Origin: Bacillota bacterium
GTDB lineage: Bacteria > Bacillota > Clostridia > Christensenellales > UMGS416
DNA length: 64,000 bases
Direction of reading: 5' to 3'
Assembly: GCA_023410875.1 (NCBI GenBank)
Contig: JAEYPH010000013.1
Location: forward strand, 1-64,000
Below, one piece after another: positions 8,687 through 17,533 of the stretch. The position numbers were made by a program, and so were the translations under genes. The stretch's first letter is position 1. Every line of letters starts with the position of its first letter. The notes under the pieces are model-generated. The model ran no database searches, was not told the DNA's origin, and worked only from the letters and a program-made list of their open reading frames with translations.

Positions 8687-9193
8687 TCAATCACAACTGG
8701 TTTGCTCTCGCTGAGAACTGCTATCCTTGAATTTTGCCAGCCTTGTTTCAATGACTTTGAGAGCCGCTATGTTATGGGTTTTCTTTTTCAATGACTCAAG
8801 ACGCCTTGTACCAATCCGCCGGTCTGCCGCGCGCAGAATGTTGACCAACCCCCAATGATCATGATCAAACTGTTTTGTCAGGATCTCGTTTTTCGGGGTG
8901 TCTATATACTCTTTGATTAACTCGGATATTTCGCTGATATCTGTGCCGTAGGGATAATAGGCTGCTTTCCCGGAAAGATTTCTGACGTTTCCGCGGTATC
9001 TTACATTCGAGGTTTTGATAACAAACTGTTTTGGATAGTCAAAGATGATTTCTTTATCAAGTGAAATCCAATACCTCGGAAGCTTGGCGCCTCCGTATTG
9101 GCTGTCCATTGGATACGCTGAGCAATGAATTTGAATATTGATTACCCCGGTAATGATTTCATACAATTCCCGCTGCAATTTGCTCCATCGCAT
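8687..9193 (-). CDS. SF0329-like protein, unknown function
   Basis: This 168-residue protein begins MRWSKLQRELYEII, has a middle WISLDKEIIFDYP segment and ends with a GLVNILRAADRRIGTRRLESL motif. This arrangement resembles the SF0329 group of small bacterial proteins, whose function is not established. A second protein of the same plan (171 residues) is encoded at 38435-38950. The gene is AT-rich relative to neighbours and stands alone between a broken gene and the rightward lemA gene. Family membership is from recalled motifs and is moderately sure. Confidence 0.6.
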   Translation of the reverse strand: MRWSKLQRELYEIITGVINIQIHCSAYPMDSQYGGAKLPRYWISLDKEIIFDYPKQFVIKTSNVRYRGNVRNLSGKAAYYPYGTDISEISELIKEYIDTPKNEILTKQFDHDHWGLVNILRAADRRIGTRRLESLKKKTHNIAALKVIETRLAKFKDSSSQREQTSCD

Positions 9194-9365
9194 CTCGTTA
9201 TCTCTGCTCGCTTCATAATATTATAGGCATTATATTGCCTTAATACCGAGTAATCAAGGCTGACAGAGCTTCCGAATGCAGACCGGAGGTGTTGTGTTTT
9301 GTATCTCTCAACCACCCTCTCCGACAATTTAACACCTTTTGGATGCATGCGATCCCCGCCTGCTG

Positions 9366-9371
9366 TATAAT
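9366..9371 (+). promoter_or_regulatory. Candidate -10 element for the lemA operon
   Basis: A consensus TATAAT lies 44 bases before the lemA start. No good -35 hexamer sits at 16-18 bases upstream, so the assignment rests on the -10 alone. Confidence 0.4.
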
Positions 9372-9414
9372 CGTAAATAGATAATAGTTATAACTGGCAA
9401 AGGAGGCCTGCCCC

Positions 9415-9963
9415 ATGCCCTGGATTATCGCCGGCGTCATCGTGCTGATCCTCATCCTCTGGTACATCAGCGCCTACAACCGTTTTGTCACGCTCAAGAA
9501 CAAGATAGAAGAAGCCTTCTCGACGATGGACGTCTATCTGAAGAAGCGCTATGACCTGATCCCCAACCTCGTGGAGACCGTCAAGGGCTATGCCAAGCAC
9601 GAGAGCGGCACGCTGGAGGCCGTGATCAAGGCCCGCAACCTGGCCATGAGCGCTGGCAGCACCGAGGAGCGCGCCCAGGGCGACAACATGCTCAGCGGCA
9701 CGCTGAAGTCGCTGTTCGCGCTGGCCGAGAGCTATCCCGACCTCAAGGCCAACCAGAACTTCCTGGACTTGCAGAACCAGCTCAAGGCCATCGAAGGCGA
9801 CATCGCCAACGCCCGCAAATATTACAACGCCGTGGTGCGCGACTACAACACGCTGCGGGAGACCTTCCCCAGCGTCATCGTCGCCAACCTCAATCACATG
9901 GAGAAGAAGACGCTGTTCGTCATCGAAAACGAGGAGCGCCAGAACGTCAAGGTGCAGTTCTAG
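9415..9963 (+). CDS. lemA: LemA family protein
   Basis: The 182-residue product has one N-terminal membrane helix (WIIAGVIVLILILWYI) followed by the conserved LemA helical bundle: YNRFVTLKNKIEEAFSTMDV, KKRYDLIPNLVETVKGYAKH, then LMA-type helices ending ARKYYNAVVRDYN. LemA proteins are membrane-anchored with the helical domain outside; their biochemical role is unclear. It is followed after 32 bases by a DUF2207 protein, a pairing seen repeatedly in bacteria and suggestive of a shared membrane function. AAAGGAGG gives a strong start. Confidence 0.92.
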   Translation: MPWIIAGVIVLILILWYISAYNRFVTLKNKIEEAFSTMDVYLKKRYDLIPNLVETVKGYAKHESGTLEAVIKARNLAMSAGSTEERAQGDNMLSGTLKSLFALAESYPDLKANQNFLDLQNQLKAIEGDIANARKYYNAVVRDYNTLRETFPSVIVANLNHMEKKTLFVIENEERQNVKVQF

Positions 9964-9995
9964 AAAGCGGCGCCCTGCGGGCAAGGAGAACAACC

Positions 9996-11867
9996 ATGAG
10001 AGGGATTTCACGCGCCCTGCTGGGGGCGCTGCTGATCGTGGCGCTGCTGTCCGGCGCGGCGCTGGCCGCGCCGCAGCCCGACTTGGGCGCCTTCACGATC
10101 ACGAGCTACGACGTGCGCATGGATGTGAGCGCCGCCCATGTGTGCGACATCACCGAGACCATCACCGTGCGCTTCACCGCACCCCGCCACGGCATCGAGC
10201 GCTACATCCCCTTCCAGGGCCAGCTGCACCGCGATGTGCCCGGCGCGCCGGCAACTTCCGATTATCTGGCGCTGGTCAGCGACGTGCGCGTACAGGGTTA
10301 TAAGTTTGAAACGAGCACAGAGGATGGCTATGTCATCGTGCGCATCGGCGACGAGGACGTGCTGGTGAACGGCGACCATACCTATGTGATCCATTACCGC
10401 ATGGCCTGGCAGGACGATGGCATAGAGGCCTTCGACGAGGTCTATCAAAACCTGATCGGCGAAGAGTGGAACACGACCATCGACCGGGCCAGCTTCACTG
10501 TTACGATGCCCGAGCCTTTCGATGCGGCGCAGTTGGCGGCCTTCACCCGCAGCGGCCTCATCGATTGCCGGGTGCAAAGTAGCATGATCACCGGCAGCAC
10601 AGGCGCGCTGCAGCCCCATGAGGGCATCACGATGCGTCTGCAACTGCCCCAGGGGTATTTCTCCGGCATGCTGGACTCTCGCGCCCACGATGGCGCTTGG
10701 GCCGTCTTCCTGCTGGTGTTGGCGGCATTCGGTGTGGTGTTGGTGTGGTTGTATGGCCGTGACCAGCGGCCGGTCATCACCGTGGAATTCTACCCGCCCG
10801 AGGGTATGAACTCGGCGGAGCTGGGTTATGTGTTTGATGGCCGCGCCGACACCCGGGACATCGTCTCCCTGCTGATGTACTGGGCCCACAAGGGCGTGCT
10901 GCGCATCGAGCAGGAGAGCGACGCGTTCACGCTGGTCCGGCTTAAGGATCTGCCCAACGACGCCTCGCGTATGGAGTGGCACATGTTCGGCGAGTTGTTC
11001 CGCGGCCGCGACACGGTGACCACGGCGGAGCTCAAGTACAAGTTCTACAAGACCGTGGAAAGCTCTCGCGCCATGCTGAACAACAGCTTCCAGACCGAGG
11101 GCGCCCGCATCTTCACCCGCACATCTTCGGCTTTGAAACCGCTGCTGAGCCTGTTTGCGGCGGTGCCGGTCACGGTCACCATCGCCATGGCCATCTGGCG
11201 GGGTTCCTTTAACATCCCGCTGGCGCTGGCGGTGGGCGGCATGGCCGCGCTGGCCGTGCTGCTGCCGGTGTTCGGAGTTATCTGGACCATGCGCAACTGG
11301 CGCACCGACGGGCGCACTGCCCGGGTCATCAAGCTCACGGCCTTCCTGGTGTTCAGCCTGATCACGCTGGGTTTGTATGCGCTGTTGACCGCCATGGCGC
11401 TGGAGGCTCAGCTGGTGCTGAGCGCTCTCACGAGCACCGTTGTGCTGGCGCTTTGCGCTGTGTTCATCGTGCAGCGCACACCCCAGGGCGTGGCGTGGCT
11501 GGGCCGTGCGCTGGGCCTGCGGGATTTCATCGAGCGCGCCGAGCGCGAGAAGCTGGAGCGCCTGGTGGAGCAGGACCCGAGCTATTTCTACAGCGTGCTG
11601 CCCTACGCCTACGTGCTGGGCATCACCGACAAGTGGGCCCGCAACTTCGAGGGCATCGCCCTTCAGCCGCCGGATTGGTACCGGGGCGGCTATGGCGACG
11701 TGTTCACGCCGCTGATCTTCGCCCACACGCTGAACCGCTCCATGAACAGCTTCCAGACCGACATGACCGCCCGGCCTCAGCAGAACAACAGCGGCAGCGG
11801 CGGCTTCGGCGGTGGCGGGGGCTTCTCCGGCGGCGGTGGCGGCGGCGGCGGCGGTGGATCTTGGTAA
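9996..11867 (+). CDS. DUF2207 domain membrane protein with glycine-rich C-terminus
   Basis: The 623-residue protein has a signal peptide (cleavage likely after GAALA, residues 21-25), an extracytoplasmic beta-rich DUF2207 region to about residue 230, one membrane helix near 235-255, a cytoplasmic part, and a further cluster of helices around 385-490. It ends with a low-complexity tail dominated by glycine runs and serine (last 30 residues), which is usual for this family. It forms an operon with lemA. The function is unknown; a role in envelope or membrane homeostasis is inference. Confidence 0.85.
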   Translation: MRGISRALLGALLIVALLSGAALAAPQPDLGAFTITSYDVRMDVSAAHVCDITETITVRFTAPRHGIERYIPFQGQLHRDVPGAPATSDYLALVSDVRVQGYKFETSTEDGYVIVRIGDEDVLVNGDHTYVIHYRMAWQDDGIEAFDEVYQNLIGEEWNTTIDRASFTVTMPEPFDAAQLAAFTRSGLIDCRVQSSMITGSTGALQPHEGITMRLQLPQGYFSGMLDSRAHDGAWAVFLLVLAAFGVVLVWLYGRDQRPVITVEFYPPEGMNSAELGYVFDGRADTRDIVSLLMYWAHKGVLRIEQESDAFTLVRLKDLPNDASRMEWHMFGELFRGRDTVTTAELKYKFYKTVESSRAMLNNSFQTEGARIFTRTSSALKPLLSLFAAVPVTVTIAMAIWRGSFNIPLALAVGGMAALAVLLPVFGVIWTMRNWRTDGRTARVIKLTAFLVFSLITLGLYALLTAMALEAQLVLSALTSTVVLALCAVFIVQRTPQGVAWLGRALGLRDFIERAEREKLERLVEQDPSYFYSVLPYAYVLGITDKWARNFEGIALQPPDWYRGGYGDVFTPLIFAHTLNRSMNSFQTDMTARPQQNNSGSGGFGGGGGFSGGGGGGGGGGSW

Positions 11868-12114
11868 TGCAGGCAACGCGCTTGCGCGTTGCCGATCGCC
11901 TTACGCATCGCCTCGCTCGCGTCCTGCGGGCTGGTGCGACAAGTCGCACCTGGCGACGCGTGGCTGCGGCGCATCCAGCGCGAGGGGCCACGCAGTGGCG
12001 AGAATCGACCGCCATTTGGCGGGCGACAGATGTACCGCGAAAGCCTGCTAGAGCATTCCCTGTCGCCCCGCGGCGGGCGATAGCTGTACCGCAAACGTTT
12101 GATAGGAGTGCATA
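11868..12114. other. 247-bp intergenic region filled by a structured repeat
   Basis: There is no gene here. The first half is copy D of the dispersed hairpin repeat. The second half has an internal direct repeat (CGGGCGACAGATGTACCGC at 12020 versus CGGGCGATAGCTGTACCGC at 12074) and a CAAACGTTTG palindrome (12092-12101) just before the next gene. Confidence 0.5.
11874..11990 (+). repeat. Dispersed hairpin repeat, copy D (diverged)
   Basis: It has the same order of stems as copy A but with different bases: CAACGCG/CGCGTTG (11874-11880/11885-11891), GCTCGC/GCGGGC (11915-11920/11926-11931), GGTGCGAC/GTCGCACC (11933-11940/11943-11950) and GCGC/GCGC around 11969-11981. The linker GGCGACGC and the segment CGGCGCATCC are conserved with copy A. 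The fifth stem of copy A is not obvious here. Confidence 0.65.
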
Positions 12115-13221
12115 TTGATACAGCTTGAGAAACACCAATACGCCCCCGCGCTGGCCCTGTTCGCCAACCGACGCCACATGATGAAGCTGACGGCGCTGGA
12201 CGAGGGCGGCGTGCAGGGGGAGCTCTGGGCCGATGACGCTATGCAGCCGGCCATCGCTGTGGCGCGGGTGCACAACAAGGTGCTGGTTGCTTCGGCGTTG
12301 CCTGCGGAGGCCATCGCCCGTACATGGGGCCCATGGCTGCGGGAGATGGCCTATGGCCGGGCCATGGAGGGCGACGAGGACGTGGTGCTGCTCTTTTGGG
12401 ATGGCCCCGAGGGCTTCGATGGGCGCGCGGCGTGGGAGCTTTCTTTGCCGGGCAGGCACCCCATCTATCAGGCGCAGCAATGCTACGCCGCGACGCCGCA
12501 GGCTGTGCGCGGCGCTCCACTGCCCCAGGGTTATGAGCTGCTGGCGGTGGATGCGGCGCTGTTGGCGCGTGGCTTGCCCCAAACCGATCAACTGCGGCAG
12601 GAGATGTGTTCTGAGCGCGCGTCGGTGGAGGAATTTCTGGCCCATAGCTTCGGCATCGCTGCTGTGCACGGCGGCGAGCTGGCCGGCTGGTGCCTGTCGG
12701 AATACAACTGCGCCGAGGGTTGCGAAGTGGGTATAGAGGTGCTGGAGGACCACCGACGGCAGGGGCTGGCGCTGGCCATGGTCAGAGCCTTTGCCCAAGA
12801 GGCGGCCCGCCGCGGCGTTGGGCGCATCGGTTGGCTGTGCAACAGGGATAACGCTGCCTCGGCCGCCACCGCGCGCAGCGCCGGCCTGCGGCTGGCCCGC
12901 GAATACGGCCGCCTGCTGTGCGTGAAGGAACCCGCTGTGGAACTGGCTTCCGGTGGCGACGCTCTGCTCAATGCCGGGGACGCCGCGGCGGCGGCCCAGA
13001 GATTCGAGCAGGCGCTGGCTTTGCCTGGGGCGCCGCCGTGGGCCGGCGCGGAGCTGGCCATGGCCTGGGCGGCGCTGGGGCGGTTGGATGAGGCATTTGC
13101 GGCGCTGGAGGTTGAGCTGGCCAAAGGCTTCGACAACTGGGGCTGGCTGAACCATGACCCGCGGCTGCAATCGCTGCGGGCGGACCCGCGCTGGCAGCGG
13201 CTTATACAGTCTCTCAACTAA
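12115..13221 (+). CDS. GNAT acetyltransferase fused to a TPR-like C-terminal region
   Basis: The 368-residue protein has an N-terminal domain of about 150 residues, a GNAT acetyl-CoA-binding fold at about 175-270 (VGIEVLEDHRRQGLALAMV and the following NRDNAASAATARSAGLR), and a C-terminal helical part (ALLNAGDAAAAAQRFEQAL through the final LNHDPRLQSLRADPRWQRLI) that matches the end of TPR arrays. GNAT enzymes transfer an acetyl group from acetyl-CoA to an amine; the substrate is unknown. It starts at TTG 12115, six bases after AGGAG. Confidence 0.7.
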   Translation: MIQLEKHQYAPALALFANRRHMMKLTALDEGGVQGELWADDAMQPAIAVARVHNKVLVASALPAEAIARTWGPWLREMAYGRAMEGDEDVVLLFWDGPEGFDGRAAWELSLPGRHPIYQAQQCYAATPQAVRGAPLPQGYELLAVDAALLARGLPQTDQLRQEMCSERASVEEFLAHSFGIAAVHGGELAGWCLSEYNCAEGCEVGIEVLEDHRRQGLALAMVRAFAQEAARRGVGRIGWLCNRDNAASAATARSAGLRLAREYGRLLCVKEPAVELASGGDALLNAGDAAAAAQRFEQALALPGAPPWAGAELAMAWAALGRLDEAFAALEVELAKGFDNWGWLNHDPRLQSLRADPRWQRLIQSLN

Positions 13222-13500
13222 AAAGATGGTGCCGAAGGTTTCCAAAGGTCTGGCCGGGGCTTACAGCCCCTGCTCGACCATGCATCCTGGGCGATCGGAA
13301 AGCTCTTTGGCCCTGGTGCAGGATGCGCCGTAGCCTAGCGTCGCCTTGTGCGGCTATGCCGCACTCGCCGACTGGATGTCGGCGAGGCGATGCGCAGGTC
13401 GCGCCTATAGGCGCGAAGTCCTTACGCAAAATGAATGGTATAGACCAATTTTGCGCCCGCTGTTATACTAGGGATAAAAGAAAATTCAGGAGGAACGGAT
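13222..13500. other. 279-bp intergenic region, mostly repeat copy B
   Basis: The space between the GNAT-TPR gene and the isomerase gene is occupied mainly by copy B of the dispersed repeat (13229-13416). The remaining 80 bases carry the ribosome site (AGGAGGAAC) of the next gene. No gene was found. Confidence 0.5.
13229..13416 (-). repeat. Dispersed hairpin repeat, copy B (inverted orientation)
   Basis: Read on the minus strand, this copy matches copy A closely, including GGCGCGACCTGCGCATCGCC, TGCGGCATAGCCGCACA, GGCTACGGCGCATCC and the end CTTTGGAAACCTTCGGC. It carries about 45 extra bases, all inside the loop of the fifth hairpin. That placement fits an element constrained by structure. Confidence 0.75.
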
Positions 13501-14349
13501 ATGGCCAACTTTCCCATCGGCATCATCAGCGATTGCTTCCGCCTGCCGCTGCGGCAGGGCATTGAGCGCGCCGCGCAGCTGGGCGCCCAGGGCGTGCAGA
13601 TTTACGCCGTGGATGGCGACATGGCCCCGGAGAATCTGTCTGCGGCCCAGCGTGCCGATCTGCTTCGCTACATCAAGGGTCTGGACCTGAAGGTTTCCGC
13701 GCTGTGCGGCGACCTGGGCGGCCACGGTTTTGCAGACGCGGCGGACAACCCCCGGCGCGTGGAGCGCAGCAAGCGAATCCTCGATTTGGCTTTGGACATG
13801 GAATGCCCCGTGGTGACGACCCACATCGGCGTGCTGCCCGAGCAGGAGGCGGCCCACCCCCGCTGGGGCGTCATGGCCGAGGCCTGTGCGCAGCTGGCCG
13901 AATACGGCGACCGGGTGGGAGCGCGCTTCGCCGTGGAGACCGGTCCGGAGCCCGCCGCGCGGCTCAAGCGCTTTCTGGACAGCCTGGGCAGCAAGGGCGT
14001 GGGCGTGAACATGGACCCGGCCAACCTTGTCATGGTCATCGGGGAGGACCCGGCCCAGTCGGTGCGCACGCTGGGCAGCTACATCGTGCACACCCACGCC
14101 AAGGACGGCATCATGGTGCAAAAGGGCGACGCCGAGGCCATCTATGCGGGTTTCGCCGGCATGGGCGACGTCAGCTATGACGACTTCTTCCGCGAGGTGC
14201 CGCTGGGGAGGGGCCAGGTGAACTGGCAGGACTATTTGCAGGCCCTGCGGGGCATCGGCTACACCGGCTTTTTGACCATCGAGCGCGAGGTCGGCGCGGA
14301 CCCGGCCAAGGACATTGCCGAGGCGGTGTCATTTCTAAAGAGCCTGTAA
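13501..14349 (+). CDS. Sugar phosphate isomerase/epimerase (xylose-isomerase-like TIM barrel)
   Basis: The 282-residue TIM-barrel protein has metal- and substrate-site segments in the expected order: FAVETGPEP, NMDPANLVM, VHTHAKDG and FLTIEREVG (Glu, Asp, His and Glu metal ligands). Relatives interconvert keto sugars or inositol-type compounds using a divalent metal; the substrate is unknown. A PfkB sugar kinase gene lies 1.7 kb downstream on the same strand, so a shared carbohydrate pathway is plausible. AGGAGGAAC provides the start signal. A strong hairpin terminator follows the stop. Confidence 0.82.
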   Translation: MANFPIGIISDCFRLPLRQGIERAAQLGAQGVQIYAVDGDMAPENLSAAQRADLLRYIKGLDLKVSALCGDLGGHGFADAADNPRRVERSKRILDLALDMECPVVTTHIGVLPEQEAAHPRWGVMAEACAQLAEYGDRVGARFAVETGPEPAARLKRFLDSLGSKGVGVNMDPANLVMVIGEDPAQSVRTLGSYIVHTHAKDGIMVQKGDAEAIYAGFAGMGDVSYDDFFREVPLGRGQVNWQDYLQALRGIGYTGFLTIEREVGADPAKDIAEAVSFLKSL

Positions 14350-14360
14350 GAAAGAAATGC

Positions 14361-14393
14361 AAAAGGGGAGCGGCCACGGCTGGCTCCTCTTTT
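14361..14393 (+). terminator. Intrinsic terminator after the isomerase gene
   Basis: An 11-bp stem with one G-U pair (AAAAGGGGAGC, 14361-14371; GCTCCTCTTTT, 14383-14393) begins 12 bases after the stop. The A-rich left arm and T-rich right arm could let it work in both directions. Confidence 0.7.
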
Positions 14394-14462
14394 GGTTGCG
14401 GCGAAAGTGTGATAGGATGGAAACAGTTCGTTTTTGAAATATAGCTGCGTTGAGGGCAGGTA

Positions 14463-15233
14463 ATGAAGAAAAGGACACTGACACTTCTGATCGCAGCGAT
14501 TGTCGCCGCTTATTGCGGCGTGTTGTTTTACCTTTCTAGAATGCCTTCGCTGTACGCCGTTTTGGTGTACAGCGCCCGCGCCGTGTTCGCAGACCAGGGC
14601 GACTATGGGCAATACCTGTACGGCCTGCAGGACATGCGCCTGGAACCAGCCGATGCCCCCGAGGGGCAAAGGCTGACTGCCTTGGGCATGTCCCTTGTGG
14701 TGGATACACAGGAACCCATTGTCGAGAAGGACAATGAAGGATTCAACGTTTTCTTTCAGATCGGTGAAAAAAGAGGAATCCTGTTTCAATCAATGAAACC
14801 GGACAAGCAAAGCGACGTTGATACGAGTCTCTTGTTTTTCGGCTCGGCCCTAACCCTCAAAGACGTTCTCCAGGATGAGAAAACCAGAACGCTTTTTGAG
14901 CATGCCACGGGGAAGAGCCCCGATTCGAAATACGTCTGGGAAGAGGCTATCCGAGATGCTACGATATGGGATTTTTCATTCTTTGACAACACCAGGAATA
15001 TGGGCGTTCTCTCTCTCCTGTCCGCAAAAAGTGTTCTAAGCGAGCCTGGCACACGGTTCTATCGGTTCGACAACGGAAAGTTGATCGGCTTGGTGGAACG
15101 GAATAAAACCGGAACCTCGGTACTCTTCTTTTCGCCGGAGGATCTGGATACATGGTATGATGTCGCTCTTCTGGGAGAGTTCACCTTGGACGAAACAGAG
15201 GCAATCCTGCGAACCGTATCATTGGGAAAATAA
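14463..15233 (+). CDS. Membrane-anchored protein, duplicate 1, unknown function
   Basis: The 256-residue product has one N-terminal membrane helix (LTLLIAAIVAAYCGVLFYL) and a soluble, probably extracytoplasmic domain. It is paralogous to the next gene along the whole length: shared blocks include YLSRMPSL, YGL(Q/R)DMRLEP, DAPEG, LFE(H/K)ATGKSPDS and DATIWD. No known family was recognised. The sequence just before the ATG (AGCTG..TTGAGGGC) is also repeated before the second copy, so the duplicated unit of about 790 bases includes the leader. Confidence 0.65.
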   Translation: MKKRTLTLLIAAIVAAYCGVLFYLSRMPSLYAVLVYSARAVFADQGDYGQYLYGLQDMRLEPADAPEGQRLTALGMSLVVDTQEPIVEKDNEGFNVFFQIGEKRGILFQSMKPDKQSDVDTSLLFFGSALTLKDVLQDEKTRTLFEHATGKSPDSKYVWEEAIRDATIWDFSFFDNTRNMGVLSLLSAKSVLSEPGTRFYRFDNGKLIGLVERNKTGTSVLFFSPEDLDTWYDVALLGEFTLDETEAILRTVSLGK

Positions 15234-15254
15234 AGCTGAATTGAGGGCCGGGCA

Positions 15255-16058
15255 ATGAGGAGATGGAAATTGCCGCTGCTGATCGTCGCAATTGCCGCTG
15301 TTTATTCGGTGGGTGTGCTGTATTACCTTTCCAGAATGCCCTCTTTGGTTGGCGTTTTTTGGTTCTTCACTCACGTCCCATTTTCGCAGGGGAGCGACTT
15401 CCGGCAATGCCTGTACGGCCTGCGGGACATGCGCCTGGAGCCTACGGATGCTCCCGAAGGGATAAAGTTAACCGATCAAGGCATATCCTTTGTTCTGGAT
15501 ACACAAGAGCCCGTTGTTGAGACAGCCAACAATGAGTATAACTCAACGTATCGAATAGGCGAAGATAAGATGATCATGCTTCAAACTTACGAGCCCTACG
15601 TGGAAAGCGCGGACTGGTTGAAGTGGATCGGCGATGCCGCACCAAGTTATACGTATAGGTATCGGGACATGAAGGCCAGAAGGCTTTTTGAGAAGGCCAC
15701 TGGGAAGAGCCCCGATTCGGAGTACGTCTGTGAAGAAGCCATTTGGGACGCTACCATTTGGGACCTTTCGCTTTTTGACGATGATAAAAACAAGGGGGTC
15801 CTCAACCTGTTGGTAATGAAAATTCCAGGCAGCCCGCCCGACGCCGAGCACTATCGCTTTTCCAATGGTTATGTAACGGGCATTCTGTTGAGGCGAGAGG
15901 GAGTAAACGTCCTGACCTTTTTCCCCTCGGACGACTTGGATACGCGGTGCCATATATCGATCGTCGGGAGCTTCACCCCGGTTGAAACTGAAACGATTCT
16001 GCGTACATTGACGTTGGACAAAGAGACACTTGCTAATCAGGAGGTAGACATCCCATGA
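15255..16058 (+). CDS. Membrane-anchored protein, duplicate 2, unknown function
   Basis: This 267-residue paralogue of the preceding gene has the same single N-terminal helix and DMRLEP, GKSPDS and DATIWD blocks. It differs by a short insertion near residue 115 and an extra C-terminal stretch ending NQEVDIP. That tail is encoded by the ribosome binding site of the next gene (AGGAGGT), and the stop overlaps that gene's start as ATGA. The tail may therefore have been acquired when the copy was placed against the kinase gene. Confidence 0.65.
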   Translation: MRRWKLPLLIVAIAAVYSVGVLYYLSRMPSLVGVFWFFTHVPFSQGSDFRQCLYGLRDMRLEPTDAPEGIKLTDQGISFVLDTQEPVVETANNEYNSTYRIGEDKMIMLQTYEPYVESADWLKWIGDAAPSYTYRYRDMKARRLFEKATGKSPDSEYVCEEAIWDATIWDLSLFDDDKNKGVLNLLVMKIPGSPPDAEHYRFSNGYVTGILLRREGVNVLTFFPSDDLDTRCHISIVGSFTPVETETILRTLTLDKETLANQEVDIP

Positions 16059-17026
16059 AGAACCTGCAAGCCGTCGGCATCGGCCACCCCACCGCCGACC
16101 TGCTCATCAACATCGACAAGCTCCCCACCCGCGACCAGGATGCCCAGCTCATGGACATCAGCTATCAATATGGCGGCAAGGTGCCCACGGCCATGGCGGC
16201 GCTGGGCCGGCTGGGCGTGGCCTGCGGCTGCATCGGCGTCGTGGGCAATGACGACGAGGGCCGCGCCGTGTGCGCCGACCTTGTGCGTAACGGCGTGGAC
16301 GCCGGGCATATGGTCACGCTGGACCAGCCGGGTACGTCGCTCAACGTGGCCTTAAGCGAGGTGCGCGGCGGCCGCAACATCATCAAGCGCGCCCGGGGCC
16401 TGCGCGGCGTGGAGCCTGGCGATCTGGACAAAGACTACATCTCCCAGGCCCGGGTGCTGCACCTGAGCCGCGCCGGCGAGGCCGAACGCCTGGCCGCCGG
16501 ATGGATGCATGAGGTTGGCGGCATCGTGGCCTTCGACGCCGACGGCTACACGCCGGAGATCGAGGCGATGCTGGGCAGCATCGACGCCTTCATCGCGTCG
16601 GAGTTCTATTACACCAAGCGCTACGGCGACCGGGACATCGAGGCTTGCTGCCGGGAGATCGCGGCGAGAGGGCCGGGCATTGTCGTGATCACGCTGGGCA
16701 GCCGAGGCTGTGTGGGTGTGCAGGGCGGGCAGTTCTTCCGCGTGCCGGTGGTGCCGGTGGACGTCGTGGATACAACCGGCGCCGGCGACACCTTCCACGG
16801 CGCCTTCCTCTACGGCCTGCTGCAGGGGTGGGACGCCAAGGCCTGCGCCGAATTCTCCAGCGCCGTGTCCGCCCACAAGTGCGCGGCCATCGGCGGGCGC
16901 GCGGCGCTGCCGTCGCTTGCAATGCTGGAGCGCTTCCGGCAGGATGGTTTCATCGACCGCGAGGAGATCGAACGGCGGCTGGCCATGTACAGCAGGCCGC
17001 ATGGGTTGCAAATCGAGCAGCATTGA
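16055..17026 (+). CDS. PfkB-family carbohydrate kinase (ribokinase-like)
   Basis: The 323-residue sugar kinase has the N-terminal PfkB pattern (GGKVPTAMAALGRLG) and the C-terminal signature DTTGAGDTFHGAF, in which D245 is the predicted catalytic base. It phosphorylates a sugar or nucleoside with ATP in the cytoplasm; the exact substrate is not visible. The start overlaps the preceding gene by four bases with AGGAGGT upstream, so translation is coupled. The sugar isomerase/epimerase gene at 13501 is a possible pathway partner. Confidence 0.85.
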   Translation: MKNLQAVGIGHPTADLLINIDKLPTRDQDAQLMDISYQYGGKVPTAMAALGRLGVACGCIGVVGNDDEGRAVCADLVRNGVDAGHMVTLDQPGTSLNVALSEVRGGRNIIKRARGLRGVEPGDLDKDYISQARVLHLSRAGEAERLAAGWMHEVGGIVAFDADGYTPEIEAMLGSIDAFIASEFYYTKRYGDRDIEACCREIAARGPGIVVITLGSRGCVGVQGGQFFRVPVVPVDVVDTTGAGDTFHGAFLYGLLQGWDAKACAEFSSAVSAHKCAAIGGRAALPSLAMLERFRQDGFIDREEIERRLAMYSRPHGLQIEQH

Positions 17027-17098
17027 TGCAAACACTCTGCATTGACAAGTGCCGATCATTTCTGACAGATGTTATTTGGCGTGGGGAGGAGTAAAAAC

Positions 17099-17446
17099 AT
17101 GGAGAACCAAACAGTCGGACAGATTCAACCCCAACAACCCGTTGTGTGGTCCAACGGGAAAACCATCGGCATGCTCATCTGGAGCATCTTTTGTTCTAAT
17201 TTCATTGGTACGATTCTGTGCATCATTGCTCTGGTATTTGGCAGAGAAATCCAAAAGTTTGCGGCCATAGGAGACCATGCGACTGCATCCATTCGGTGTG
17301 ATACCGTAAAACAGCTAACGAAGATTTCATTGATCCTGAATATTGTATTTACATGTTTCGTTATGCTTTACATGCTATTCATGGTTGTGTGGGTCGCTTT
17401 TGTTTTCTACGCGGCATCCGGGGCCATGAACTTCCCTGTAATGTGA
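17099..17446 (+). CDS. CD225/dispanin-like small membrane protein
   Basis: The 115-residue protein starts at ATG 17099 (GGGGAGGA upstream). A short polar N-terminus rich in Gln and Pro is followed by a membrane segment (IGMLIWSIFCSNFIGTILCI), a conserved-looking loop (ALVFGREIQKFAAIGDHATA), and a second segment (ISLILNIVFTCFVMLYMLF). The order WSI..GIVALVF..aa.GD..A matches bacterial CD225/dispanin-like proteins. Function unknown. A terminator follows at 17488. Confidence 0.6.
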   Translation: MENQTVGQIQPQQPVVWSNGKTIGMLIWSIFCSNFIGTILCIIALVFGREIQKFAAIGDHATASIRCDTVKQLTKISLILNIVFTCFVMLYMLFMVVWVAFVFYAASGAMNFPVM

Positions 17447-17487
17447 GCACGGTTTCTTTTCGCGGTTGCCTATATGCTTTTTCGACT

Positions 17488-17519
17488 CGTCCGGCGGGAA
17501 CCGTCCGCCGGGCGATTTT
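17488..17519 (+). terminator. Intrinsic terminator
   Basis: Ten-base arms CGTCCGGCGG (17488-17497) and CCGCCGGGCG (17505-17514), with one G-U pair, are followed by ATTTT. It closes the CD225-like gene just before the MerR promoter. Confidence 0.75.
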
Positions 17520-17533
17520 GTATGTTCGGGCTC

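Noticed and set aside
10008..11876. Long antisense frame opposite the DUF2207 gene
   Set aside because: It mirrors a real gene with signal peptide and conserved family blocks; the antisense product has low-complexity composition and no ribosome site.
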